DNA of 45,032 bases from Bradyrhizobium centrolobii. GTDB lineage: Bacteria; Pseudomonadota; Alphaproteobacteria; Rhizobiales; Xanthobacteraceae. The stretch covers positions 96,087 through 141,118 of the forward strand of contig NZ_LUUB01000120.1 of the NCBI RefSeq assembly GCF_001641635.1, in the 5' to 3' direction. Positions 7,740 to 16,203 of this stretch are shown here, in pieces; position 1 is the stretch's first letter, and every line of letters begins with the position of its first letter. Position numbers and translations under genes: made by a program. The notes below the pieces were generated by a model that saw only the letters and a program-made list of their open reading frames with translations, searched no databases and had not been told where the DNA came from.

Positions 7740-9316
7740 AGCTCGATCCGTTCGTCGTCGAGGTTATCCGGCATGGGCTTTCCGCCGCGGCCGAGGAGAT
7801 GAGCCTTGTGATGACGCGCTCGGCGCGCTCGCCGCTCTTGCGCGAAGCGGGCGACCTGTCGTCCGCGATCACGGACGGCCACGGCGGCCTGGTCGGGCAG
7901 GGCCGCGACATTCCGATCCATCTCGGCGCGATGGCCTACACCATCCCCGAGTTGCTGAAGGTGATGCCATGCGACAGCCTGAACGACGGCGACGTGGTGA
8001 TCTATAATGTCGGCGCGCTCGGCGGCAACCATCTCAACGACGTGAAGGTTGTGCGTCCCGTCTTCGTCGACGGCGAGATCGTGGCCTTCGCGGTCAGCCT
8101 CGCGCACTGGCCCGATATCGGCGGCACCTGGCCCGGCAGCTATTTCGCCAAGGCCGTCGACACGTTCCAGGAGGCGTTGCGCATTCCGCCGGTGCTGATC
8201 GCAACCGCAGCCGGCCTCAACACGCCGATCGTGCAGCTGCTCAAGGCCAACGTTCGCGATGCCGAGTCCTGCGAGGGCGATCTTCTGGCGCAAATCGCGG
8301 CGACCAAAGCCGGCAAGAAGCGCATCGTCGAGCTCTGCCGCGAACACGGCAAGGCGGTCTTCATGGCGGCGCAGTCGCGCTTGCACGATCTCTCCGAAAT
8401 CGAGATGCGCGAGGCGCTGCGCGACCTTCCGGACGGCGTCTATGAGGGCGAGGACCACCTCGACGACGGCAGCGAAAACAACGCGCCGGCGCGCATCCAT
8501 GTGAAGATCACCATTCGCGGCGACGAAGCGACCTTCGACCTCTCCGGAAGCTGCGACCGGGTCTCCAATTTCTGCAACACGACGCCGTTCATGGCGCGCT
8601 CGGCGGTGGCCTATGCCGCGCGCATCATGAGCGGACGCGACATGCAGCAGAACGCCGGCGCGCTGCGGCCTCTGACCATCATCACGCGCCCGGGCTCGAT
8701 CCTGGAGCCGGGCTGGACCGCATCGGTTGCCGCCGGCAACCACGAGACGTCCATGCGTATCGTCGACGCAATCTTCCGTGCGATGCAGGACACCATCCCC
8801 GAGCGTCTGTCGGCCGGCGGCGCCACCACCGCGGGCGTTCTGTTCTTCGCCGAGCCGCGGCCGAACGGTTCCTGGAAGATGCTCTACGAGGTCCATGGCG
8901 GCGGCGAAGGCGCGCGTCACGATCGGGCTGGGACTTCCGCGACCCGCGTACATCTTTCCAACACGTCGAACACGCCGGTCGAGGTGATCGAGGCGAATTA
9001 CGCGATTCGCCTCGAGCAGCAGGCCATTCGCCGGAATTCCGGCGGCGTGGGCGTCCATCGCGGCGGTGACGGTTCCGTCCGCACCTATCGTATCCTGGCG
9101 CCATCGATGCACCTGACCACCTGCATCGAACGGATGGTGATTGGGCCCTGGGGCATGCAGGGCGGCCAGTCCGGCAAGGCCTGCCGCATCTCGCTGGTTA
9201 GGCAGGGCGCGAACGTCGTGATCGACGGCAAGTCGAACCTGGTGTTGCAGCAGGGCGATCTCGTCACGATCGAAATGTGTGGCGGCGGCGGCTACGGCGC
9301 CGCGGCCGCAAGGTGA
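7736..9316 (+). CDS. hyuB: Hydantoinase B/oxoprolinase family protein, subunit B
   Basis: A 526-residue HyuB-type partner of the preceding subunit. Family features are the start DPFVVEVIRHGLSAAAEEMSLVMTRSA, then LREAGDLSSAITD, a conserved HLGAM, GGNHLNDVKVVRPVF (in oxoprolinases this region reads close to GGTHLPD), FDLSGS, and the C-terminal glycine motif CGGGGYG. The length is normal. The ATG at 7736 overlaps the hyuA stop by four bases, typical of tightly coupled subunits. A and B together would open a cyclic imide or lactam ring at the cost of ATP. This is chemically distinct from the zinc-dependent D-hydantoinase encoded at 14718, so the cluster has two routes to ring opening. Confidence 0.94.
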   Translation: MKLDPFVVEVIRHGLSAAAEEMSLVMTRSARSPLLREAGDLSSAITDGHGGLVGQGRDIPIHLGAMAYTIPELLKVMPCDSLNDGDVVIYNVGALGGNHLNDVKVVRPVFVDGEIVAFAVSLAHWPDIGGTWPGSYFAKAVDTFQEALRIPPVLIATAAGLNTPIVQLLKANVRDAESCEGDLLAQIAATKAGKKRIVELCREHGKAVFMAAQSRLHDLSEIEMREALRDLPDGVYEGEDHLDDGSENNAPARIHVKITIRGDEATFDLSGSCDRVSNFCNTTPFMARSAVAYAARIMSGRDMQQNAGALRPLTIITRPGSILEPGWTASVAAGNHETSMRIVDAIFRAMQDTIPERLSAGGATTAGVLFFAEPRPNGSWKMLYEVHGGGEGARHDRAGTSATRVHLSNTSNTPVEVIEANYAIRLEQQAIRRNSGGVGVHRGGDGSVRTYRILAPSMHLTTCIERMVIGPWGMQGGQSGKACRISLVRQGANVVIDGKSNLVLQQGDLVTIEMCGGGGYGAAAAR

Positions 9317-9326
9317 GGGCATTGCG

Positions 9327-10622
9327 ATGAGCAGATTGTTGCGAACCGGACTGAATGCGGGCGAGGCCGCGCCGATGGTCGTGGTCGGCGGCGAGGGCGT
9401 CTATTTTCACCTGTCCGATGGCCGCAAGCTCATTGACGGCAGCAACACCGGCGGCGGTCTCGGCCATCGCCATCCCGCAATGGTGGAGGCGATCCGCCGT
9501 GCGGCGGATACGCCCGTCGTCAACGAGGGCTGGACCTGGATCGGCCGCGAGCAGGCGGCCGACGATCTGACGGCCACCGCATTCAAAGGCGAGGAGGACT
9601 GGGTCGGCGCGGTGCGCTTCTGCATCAGCGGCAGCGAAGCCAATGACATGGCGCTGTCACTCTGCCAGGCACTGACGCAGCGTTCCGCGCTGGCGACGCG
9701 CGAGCGCGCCTATCACGGCATCACCGGCCTGTCGCGCAGCATGACAGTGCAGCCGCAATGGCACGGCGGTCTCGCCGTGCACGCCGGCGGCTCAAAACTG
9801 CCGGCGCCGATGGCACCGGTGCGGATCTTGCCGGCGCCGGATGGCGCGATCTATGGCGCGCCGGCCAACAATACGCCGCCCAGCGAATATCTCGCCGATG
9901 CCACGCGCCTGCTGTCGGACACCGCGGCGACGATCATCGACTACACTCAGGGCGGCATCTACTACGACGGCGCCTATCAGGACGAGGTGGCGCGTTGTGC
10001 GCGGCAGGCGGGCTCGTACTGGATCGCGGACGAGGTCGTCACCGGCGCGGGCCGCGCGGGCCGCTGGCTCGCGTTTCAGGGCGCAGAGAGCCGGCCAGAC
10101 ATCGTGACCCTCGGCAAGTCGCTCGGCGGCGGCGCAGCGGCGGTGGCCGCGGTCGTGGTGTCCAAGAACATCGTCGAGCGGCTCAAGGGCACGAGCTGGC
10201 AGAACTACGGCACGCTGCGCGGTCATCCGATCAGCATGGCCGCCGTCAGCGCCTATCTGAAGGTCGTCACCGGCGACAAGATTCTGGAGCACGTGCAAAA
10301 TCTGGAGGGGCTGTTTGCCCGCCGCCTGCTGGCGATCGCGCAAAAGCATCCGAGCGTGCAGCGCGTGGCCGGCCAGGGGCTGCACTGGACGGTGGAGTTG
10401 CATGGCCCTGACTGGCGCACCTGGCACGCCGACACGACCGAGGTGCCAATCGCTTCGCGCGTCGCGGAGCGCGCGCTGGAGGCCGGCGCGGTGATCGGCA
10501 CCAGCGGCGAGCAGACCTCGCTGTTTCTGGCGCCGCCGCTGGTGATCTCCGAGCGCGAGGCTACGCTGCTGCTCGATGCGCTCGACCACGGCCTCGACAT
10601 CGCCGACAGGGAGCACGGGTGA
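9327..10622 (+). CDS. Class III aminotransferase (glutamate-1-semialdehyde aminomutase-like)
   Basis: A 431-residue PLP enzyme of aminotransferase class III. Motifs are GGLGHRHPAMVEAIRRA, CISGSEANDMAL (PLP phosphate cup), ERAYHGITG, WIADEVVTGAGRAG (the Asp that pairs with the PLP ring nitrogen), and TLGKSLGGG with Schiff-base Lys264. Class III enzymes act on omega-amino acids, beta-amino acids, amines or glutamate semialdehyde. The gene starts 10 bases after hyuB with GAGGG upstream and overlaps the next gene at GTGA. A housekeeping hemL is unlikely because of the operon position and divergent loops. I infer that it processes an amino acid released by the ring-opening and decarbamoylating enzymes, possibly a beta-amino acid; the substrate is unproven. 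Confidence 0.92.
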   Translation: MSRLLRTGLNAGEAAPMVVVGGEGVYFHLSDGRKLIDGSNTGGGLGHRHPAMVEAIRRAADTPVVNEGWTWIGREQAADDLTATAFKGEEDWVGAVRFCISGSEANDMALSLCQALTQRSALATRERAYHGITGLSRSMTVQPQWHGGLAVHAGGSKLPAPMAPVRILPAPDGAIYGAPANNTPPSEYLADATRLLSDTAATIIDYTQGGIYYDGAYQDEVARCARQAGSYWIADEVVTGAGRAGRWLAFQGAESRPDIVTLGKSLGGGAAAVAAVVVSKNIVERLKGTSWQNYGTLRGHPISMAAVSAYLKVVTGDKILEHVQNLEGLFARRLLAIAQKHPSVQRVAGQGLHWTVELHGPDWRTWHADTTEVPIASRVAERALEAGAVIGTSGEQTSLFLAPPLVISEREATLLLDALDHGLDIADREHG

Positions 10623-12301
10623 CCGCCGACTACGCAGCACCTCGTCGCTCGCCGGTTTGGCCGGCGAACGAGCCCTGGTATCTCGCGATGCCGGAGGGGA
10701 CGCTGTACGACGCACTGGCGCGGGCTGCACACGCAAAGCCTTCTCATCCGGCGACGGTGTTTTATGGCGCGAGCCTGAGTTACGCCGGGCTGCGCGACCG
10801 TGTCGATGCCATGGCCGGTTTCCTGCAAGGCGTTTGCGGCGTTGCGCGCGGCGACCGCGTGATGATCGCGCTGCAGAACTCGCCGCAATATGTCATCGCT
10901 TACTATGCGGTGATGCGGGCGGACGCCGTGATCGTGCCCGTCAATCCCATGAACAAGACGGCGGAGATCGCATATCTCGCCGCAGATAGCGGCGCCAGGG
11001 TCGCGATCATCGGCTGCGAGCTGAGCGATGTGTTTGCTCCGCTGGCGGGCGAGGCGATCACCCATACGATCGTCGCGCAATATCGCGACGAGGTTCCAGC
11101 CGCGACGCCCTACACGCTGCCGTCATGCGTGACCGAAGCGCCGTCGGAGGTGCCGTCGTCGCCGGGCTGGCATTCCTGGCCGGCCGCGATCGCGCAAGGC
11201 TTGCAGCCGGATGCCATGGAGGCAGGGCCGGACGATCTCATGATTCTGCCCTATACCTCGGGGACCACAGGCAAGCCCAAGGCCTGCATGCATACGCATC
11301 GCAGCGCGCTGTTCACCGCCGTGTTGCAGGCACGCTGGTACGGGCTCGACGGCAGCGACGTGATGACCGGCTTCATGCCGCTGTTCCACGTCGCGGGCAT
11401 GCAGGGTTCGATGAATGCCGCCATCGTCACCGGCGCTACGCTGCTGCTGATGGCGCGCTGGGACAAGGATCTGCTCCCGGACCTGTTCGAGACCTACGGC
11501 GTGACGTTCTGGAACGCCGCGCCGACCATGATCGTGGATGTGCTCGCCAGCGCCAGCTTCCGCGACAAATGCTTTGCGAAACTCAAGGTGCTGACCGGCG
11601 GCGGCGCGGCGATGCCGACGGCGGTCGCTGAACGGCTGAAGGCGCGCTTCGGCCTCGATTTTGTCGAGGGCTACGGCATGACCGAGACGATGTCGCCGAC
11701 GCATCTCAACCCGATGGCAGCGCCGAAGCGGCAGTGCCTTGGCATCGCTGTGCAGGAGACCGATGCGCGGGTGGTCGATTCCGAGAGCCTGATCGAGCTC
11801 GACGACAATGTTGTCGGCGAGATCGTCGTGCACGGGCCGCAAGTGCTGCAGGGTTATTGGAACAGGCCGCAGGCGGATGCCGATGCCTTCATCCAGCTCG
11901 ATGGCAAGCGGTTCCTGCGCACGGGCGATCTCGGTTACCGCGATGCTGAAGGCTATTTCTTCGCCGTCGACCGCTTGAAGCGGATGATCAATGTCAGCGG
12001 CTTCAAGGTGTGGCCGGCCGAGGTCGAGGCGGCGATGTACCAGAACCGGGCCGTCCGGGAGTGCTGCATCGTTTCGGCGCCGGACGAATACCGCGGCGAG
12101 ACCGTCAAGGCGCTGGTGGTGCTCGATGAGGCCGCGCGCGCGACGACGTCCGCCGCCGACATCGTCGGCTGGGCACGCGGCGCGATGGCGAGCTACAAGG
12201 CGCCGCGCGCGGTCGTCTTCGTCGAGTCCCTGCCGCGCACCGCCAGCAACAAGATCAACTGGCGGCTTTTGCAGGACGCCGAATGGGGGCGGACGGCATG
12301 A
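10619..12301 (+). CDS. AMP-dependent acyl-CoA ligase / synthetase
   Basis: A 560-residue adenylate-forming ligase (ANL superfamily). It converts a carboxylic acid, ATP and CoA to acyl-CoA through an acyl-AMP. The signature loop is YTSGTTGKPK at residues 212-221, followed by GYGMTET, FLRTGDLGY (ATP ribose contact), the hinge RLKRMINVSGFKVWPAEVE, and a C-terminal catalytic Lys in PRTASNKINWRLL. The GTG start at 10619 overlaps the aminotransferase stop, so the two are coupled. In this context it probably activates the acid left after transamination, feeding it to beta-oxidation-like steps. The chain length it prefers cannot be judged by eye. Its presence in a hydantoinase operon is unusual. Confidence 0.92.
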   Translation: MTADYAAPRRSPVWPANEPWYLAMPEGTLYDALARAAHAKPSHPATVFYGASLSYAGLRDRVDAMAGFLQGVCGVARGDRVMIALQNSPQYVIAYYAVMRADAVIVPVNPMNKTAEIAYLAADSGARVAIIGCELSDVFAPLAGEAITHTIVAQYRDEVPAATPYTLPSCVTEAPSEVPSSPGWHSWPAAIAQGLQPDAMEAGPDDLMILPYTSGTTGKPKACMHTHRSALFTAVLQARWYGLDGSDVMTGFMPLFHVAGMQGSMNAAIVTGATLLLMARWDKDLLPDLFETYGVTFWNAAPTMIVDVLASASFRDKCFAKLKVLTGGGAAMPTAVAERLKARFGLDFVEGYGMTETMSPTHLNPMAAPKRQCLGIAVQETDARVVDSESLIELDDNVVGEIVVHGPQVLQGYWNRPQADADAFIQLDGKRFLRTGDLGYRDAEGYFFAVDRLKRMINVSGFKVWPAEVEAAMYQNRAVRECCIVSAPDEYRGETVKALVVLDEAARATTSAADIVGWARGAMASYKAPRAVVFVESLPRTASNKINWRLLQDAEWGRTA

Positions 12302-12404
12302 AAGGTGCTTGGCTGGAAAAGCGGTGCGAGGCTGCGATATGCTGCACGCGCCGGAACATCCTTGAAGCCGCCGGTTCCCCCGAGAGATCACCAGGAATTC
12401 GCTG

Positions 12405-13337
12405 ATGCGCATCGTCAATGTCGCCGCCGCCCAGATGGGCCCGATCCAGAAAGCCGACAGCCGCGAGGCCGTGGTCAAGCGCATGATCGAGCTGATGGAC
12501 GAGGCCAAGAGCAAGGGCGCCGACCTGATCGTCTATCCCGAGCTGGCGCTGACGACGTTCTTCCCGCGCTGGTACGTCGAGGACCGCTCCGAGTTCGACA
12601 TCTGGTTCGAGCGTGAAATGCCGAACGCAGCGACCAAGCCGCTGTTCGAGCGCGCGGCGCAGCACCGGATGGCGATGAACTTCGGCTATGCCGAGCTGAC
12701 GCCGGACGGTCATCATTTCAACACCGCCATTCTCACGGACAAGTCCGGTAAGATCGTCGGCAAATACCGAAAGGTCCATCTGCCCGGCCATGTGGAATAC
12801 GACACCAAGCGTTCGCACCAGCACCTGGAGAAGCGCTATTTCGAGCCGGGCGATCTCGGCTTCAACGTCTGGCGCGAGCTCGGCGGCATCATCGGCATGG
12901 CGATCTGCAACGATCGCCGCTGGCCGGAGACCTATCGCGTCATGGGCCTGCAGGGCGTCGAGATGGTGCTGATCGGCTACAACACGCCGTCGGTCAACGC
13001 GGAGAAGAGCGAGGAGGGCGTCGAGAAGCGCCTGTTCCACAATCGCCTCTCGGTGCAGGCCGGCGCCTATCAGAACGCGACCTGGGTGGTCGCGGTTGCC
13101 AAGGCCGGCGTCGAGGACGGCCACCCGCTGTTCGGCGGCAGCCTGATCGTCGATCCCAATGGCGAAATCGTCGCCGAGGCCAAGACCGAGGACGACGAGG
13201 TTCTGGTTCACGCCTGCGACCTCGATGCCACCACCTTCGGCAAGACCACGATCTTCGATTTCGCCCGGCACCGCCGCATCGAGCACTATGGCCTGATCAC
13301 CAGCCAGACCGGCGCGGTGCCGCCGCCGGAGAAGTGA
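12405..13337 (+). CDS. N-carbamoyl-D-amino-acid hydrolase (nitrilase superfamily)
   Basis: A 310-residue carbon-nitrogen hydrolase. It resembles the Agrobacterium D-carbamoylase along its whole length, as I recall that protein: PELALTTFFPRW, DKSGKIVGKYRK, HLEKRYFEPGDLGF, CNDRRWPET and AHR/RHR...HYGLI. The catalytic triad is Glu46, Lys123 and Cys168. The enzyme converts N-carbamoyl-D-amino acids to D-amino acids, CO2 and ammonia in the cytoplasm. It follows a 103-base gap that contains one GCTGCAC half-site (12341-12347), so it may have its own promoter; AGGAA lies about 8 bases before the ATG. It pairs logically with the D-hydantoinase and racemase encoded just downstream. A beta-ureidopropionase activity is possible but less likely. 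Confidence 0.93.
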   Translation: MRIVNVAAAQMGPIQKADSREAVVKRMIELMDEAKSKGADLIVYPELALTTFFPRWYVEDRSEFDIWFEREMPNAATKPLFERAAQHRMAMNFGYAELTPDGHHFNTAILTDKSGKIVGKYRKVHLPGHVEYDTKRSHQHLEKRYFEPGDLGFNVWRELGGIIGMAICNDRRWPETYRVMGLQGVEMVLIGYNTPSVNAEKSEEGVEKRLFHNRLSVQAGAYQNATWVVAVAKAGVEDGHPLFGGSLIVDPNGEIVAEAKTEDDEVLVHACDLDATTFGKTTIFDFARHRRIEHYGLITSQTGAVPPPEK

Positions 13338-13342
13338 CGCCG

Positions 13343-14002
13343 ATGGCGGACAAAGGCATATCACTGCGTGAGCTGGATCCGCGCGATCGCTACAAGCTGC
13401 TCTGCGGCGTGGTGGTGCCGCGGCCGATCGCGCTGGTGACGACGCTGGATGAGAACGGCGCGGTCAATGCCGCGCCCTTCAGCTTCTTCAACGTGTTTTC
13501 GGAAAGTCCCGCGCTGATCGTGCTCGGGCTCCAGCACAAGCCGGATCACTCGCCGAAGGACACCACCCGCAACATCCATCGCGACGGCGAGTTCGTGGTG
13601 CACATGGTGGACGAAGCGTTGTCGGTGGCGATGAACGACTGCGCGGTCGATTTTCCCTCCGGCGACAGCGAGGTCACCGCGACCGGGCTTGCGACGCTTT
13701 CCTCCGTCGACGTGAAAGTGCCGCGCCTCGCCGCGGCGCCGTTCGCGCTGGAATGTCGCCGCCATGTCGTGCTGAACTTCTCACCGGATCGCGAGATTCT
13801 GGTCGGCGAAGTGCTCAGGGTGCACGCCCGCGAGGGCCTCGTCGACACCGCCAACATGTACGTCGATCTAGAGGTCTACCGGCCGATCGGCCGCATGTTC
13901 GGCAATCTCTACACCACCCAGCGGGATAGGTTTGCTTTGACGCGCGAGAGCCATGCGCAATGGCTCGCTCGTCAGGACAAGAAAGAGCTGAAGGACGCCT
14001 AG
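13343..14002 (+). CDS. Flavin reductase family protein (DIM6/NTAB)
   Basis: A 219-residue FMN-binding split-barrel protein, longer than the one at 3181 and from a different branch of the family. Features are LDPRDRYKLLCGVVVPRPIALVTTLDENGAVNAAPFSFFN, where the VPRPIA and NAAPFS stretches are typical flavin-binding core, followed by GEFVVH and HYVDLEVYRPIGR-like C-terminal sheet residues (MYVDLEVYRPIGR). The ATG at 13343 is used; a GTG at 13334 overlapping the previous stop would add three residues. It ends in a four-base CTAG overlap with the convergent racemase gene. No partner monooxygenase is present. Proteins of this branch may bind flavin without acting as reductases, so the function is open. 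Confidence 0.87.
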   Translation: MADKGISLRELDPRDRYKLLCGVVVPRPIALVTTLDENGAVNAAPFSFFNVFSESPALIVLGLQHKPDHSPKDTTRNIHRDGEFVVHMVDEALSVAMNDCAVDFPSGDSEVTATGLATLSSVDVKVPRLAAAPFALECRRHVVLNFSPDREILVGEVLRVHAREGLVDTANMYVDLEVYRPIGRMFGNLYTTQRDRFALTRESHAQWLARQDKKELKDA

Positions 14003-14661
14003 TGAGCCGAGAACTGCACCGTACCCAGCGCCATGGTGACGGCCGCCTGTGTCGGGTCGATCACGGGAATGCGCAGCGCGTCCTCCAACGGGCGGCGGTG
14101 GCGCGCCATGCCGGCGCAGCCCATCACAATGGCGCGGGCGCCGTCCTCGTCGCGCAGCGCGCGGCCGACCTCGATCATCTTGGCGAGCGTCCCTTCGCCG
14201 GACGCCGTCTCCGCAACGCTCATGTTCAGCGGCCTTTCGCCGGCGAGGCGGTCGGTCAGCCCCATCTGCCTGAGATAGCGCATATGCCGCGGGATCGAGC
14301 GCTGGGCAATCGCAATCACGCCGAAGGTCTCGGCGCGCGCGAGCGCCGTCAGCACGCCGCACTCGGCAATGCCGAACACGGGACGGTCGGTGCCTTCGCG
14401 GCAGACCTGAAGCCCGGGATCGCTGTAGCAGGCGATGACGAAGGCGGCCGAGCTGTTGTCGCTTTCGACCAGCCGGCGCAGCGGCATTGCGACGCTATCG
14501 ACATCCGCCTGACTTTCAATGCCGAACGGACCCTCGGTCAGCGTCTGGCAGACCAGCTCCGGCCCGCCCTCGAAACCGAGCGGCTTCAACGCGTCCTCCA
14601 GCCCTTGCGTGACTTTGTGGTTGGAGTTCGGGTTGATGACGAGAATGCGCGGCCGGGACAT
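13999..14661 (-). CDS. Asp/Glu/hydantoin racemase family protein
   Basis: A 220-residue protein of the Asp/Glu_race superfamily, closest to hydantoin racemase. These enzymes invert C5 of 5-substituted hydantoins using two cysteines. Both are present: the first in FVIACYSDPGL near residue 78 and the second in VMGCAGMA near residue 182. The start ILVINPNSNHKVT matches the hydantoin racemase N-terminus. It is the only minus-strand gene between positions 1 and 25124. It converges on the flavin reductase with a CTAG overlap at 13999-14002 and diverges from the D-hydantoinase across a 56-base gap that must hold both promoters. Racemisation would let the D-specific enzymes consume both substrate enantiomers. 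Allantoin racemase (HpxA-like) is a close alternative. Confidence 0.9.
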   Translation of the reverse strand: MSRPRILVINPNSNHKVTQGLEDALKPLGFEGGPELVCQTLTEGPFGIESQADVDSVAMPLRRLVESDNSSAAFVIACYSDPGLQVCREGTDRPVFGIAECGVLTALARAETFGVIAIAQRSIPRHMRYLRQMGLTDRLAGERPLNMSVAETASGEGTLAKMIEVGRALRDEDGARAIVMGCAGMARHRRPLEDALRIPVIDPTQAAVTMALGTVQFSAH

Positions 14662-14717
14662 GGTGGTCTTCCTGCGAAACGACGATTACGTGCCTTGAGC
14701 CTATCACGGAGTGCCTC

Positions 14718-16187
14718 ATGACTGAACCCGCTTACGACCTGATCATCCGCGGCGGCCGCGTCGCCACCACCACCGACGTCTTCGAGGCCGACGTCGCCAT
14801 ATCCGGCGAGACCATCGCAGCCGTCGGCCGCGGCCTTCCGGCAGCCAAGCGCGAGATCGACGCGCGCGGCAAGCTGCTGCTGCCCGGCGGCGTCGACAGC
14901 CACGCCCATATTGAGCAGCTCTCCGCGGCTGGCATCATGAACGCCGACACGTTCGAGAGCGCGACCGTCTCGGCGGCGTTCGGCGGCACCACCACGGTGA
15001 TCCCGTTCGCGGCTCAGCATGTCGGCATGAAGCTGCCGCAGGTGGTGGAGGACTATCACGCGCTGGCGAAGAAGGGCGCGGTGATCGACTACGCCTTTCA
15101 CATGATCATCGCGGATGCGACCGAGGAGACGGTCGAGGAGCACATTCCCGCGCTGGTGAAGCAGGGGCATGCCTCGATCAAGATCTTCATGACCTATGAC
15201 AGGCTCAAGGTCGATGACGAGCCGCTGCTCGACATCCTCCTCGCCGCGCGCCAGTCCGGCGCGATGCTGTGCGCCCATGCCGAGAACCACGGCATCATCG
15301 CCTGGATGGTGAAGCGTCTGCTCGCGCGTGGTTACACGATGCCGAAATATCATGCCGTCAGCCACGCCCGCGTGTCGGAAGCCGAAGCCTTCACCCGGCT
15401 GATCGGCATGGCTGCGCTGATCGACCAGCCGATCATGATCTTCCATGTCTCGACCGCCGAAGGCGCCAAGGTGATCCGCGACGCGCGCGGACAGGGGTTG
15501 AAGGTCTTCGCCGAGACCTGTCCGCAATATCTGTTCCTGACCGCCGCCGATCTCGACAAGCCGGGTGCGGAAGGCGCCAAGTGGATGTGCAGCCCGCCGC
15601 CGCGCACGCATTCGGACCAGGAGGCGCTGTGGCAGGCGCTGTCGCTCGGCGATCTCCAGACCATCTCGTCGGATCACGCGCCCTATCGCCTTGATGAGGC
15701 CGGCAAGCTGCGCGCTGGTCCCAATCCGAACTTCAAGCAGGTCGCGAACGGCCTGCCGGGGCTGGAGTTGCGGCTGCCGCTGCTGTTCGATGCGATGGTG
15801 TCGAGGGGCCGGCTGGGACTCGAAAAGTTCGTCGAGCTCACGGCGACGGCGCCGGCAAAGATCTACAATCTGCATCCGCGCAAGGGATCAATCGCGGTCG
15901 GGGCGGACGCCGATATTGCGATCTGGGATCTCAACCGCGAGGTCACGATCGCCGACGAGATGATGCACGATCTCGCCGGCTACACGCCGTTCGCAGGCCG
16001 CAAGCTGAAGGGCTGGCCGGTTTCGGTGCTCTCGCGCGGCCGGGTGATCGTCGACGGCGACAAGTGTCTCGCGAGCGCGGGCAGCGGAAAATTCCTGGCG
16101 CGCAGCGGCGGAGAGGCGGCAAAGCCCACCGGCCGACTGGTCGCGGACATGGATCCGGAACGGAATTTCGGAGCAAAACTGCTGTGA
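14718..16187 (+). CDS. hydA: D-hydantoinase / dihydropyrimidinase
   Basis: A 489-residue cyclic amidohydrolase that opens hydantoin or dihydropyrimidine rings to N-carbamoyl amino acids. The binuclear metal site is intact: His62 and His64 in DSHAHIE, Lys155 in SIKIFMTY (the carboxylated bridge), His in CAHAENH, His in FHVSTAEG and Asp in SSDHAPY. The length fits the family. GGAG lies 7 bases before the ATG. The usual dihydropyrimidinase stereochemistry-loop region is present, but substrate range cannot be predicted by eye. With the D-carbamoylase at 12405 and the racemase at 13999 it completes the classic three-enzyme route from a racemic hydantoin to a D-amino acid. Its C-terminal tail (residues about 455-489) is Gly/Ala-rich, as in many homologues. 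Confidence 0.95.
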   Translation: MTEPAYDLIIRGGRVATTTDVFEADVAISGETIAAVGRGLPAAKREIDARGKLLLPGGVDSHAHIEQLSAAGIMNADTFESATVSAAFGGTTTVIPFAAQHVGMKLPQVVEDYHALAKKGAVIDYAFHMIIADATEETVEEHIPALVKQGHASIKIFMTYDRLKVDDEPLLDILLAARQSGAMLCAHAENHGIIAWMVKRLLARGYTMPKYHAVSHARVSEAEAFTRLIGMAALIDQPIMIFHVSTAEGAKVIRDARGQGLKVFAETCPQYLFLTAADLDKPGAEGAKWMCSPPPRTHSDQEALWQALSLGDLQTISSDHAPYRLDEAGKLRAGPNPNFKQVANGLPGLELRLPLLFDAMVSRGRLGLEKFVELTATAPAKIYNLHPRKGSIAVGADADIAIWDLNREVTIADEMMHDLAGYTPFAGRKLKGWPVSVLSRGRVIVDGDKCLASAGSGKFLARSGGEAAKPTGRLVADMDPERNFGAKLL

Positions 16188-16203
16188 TGGTGGATTGCGC
16201 GCG

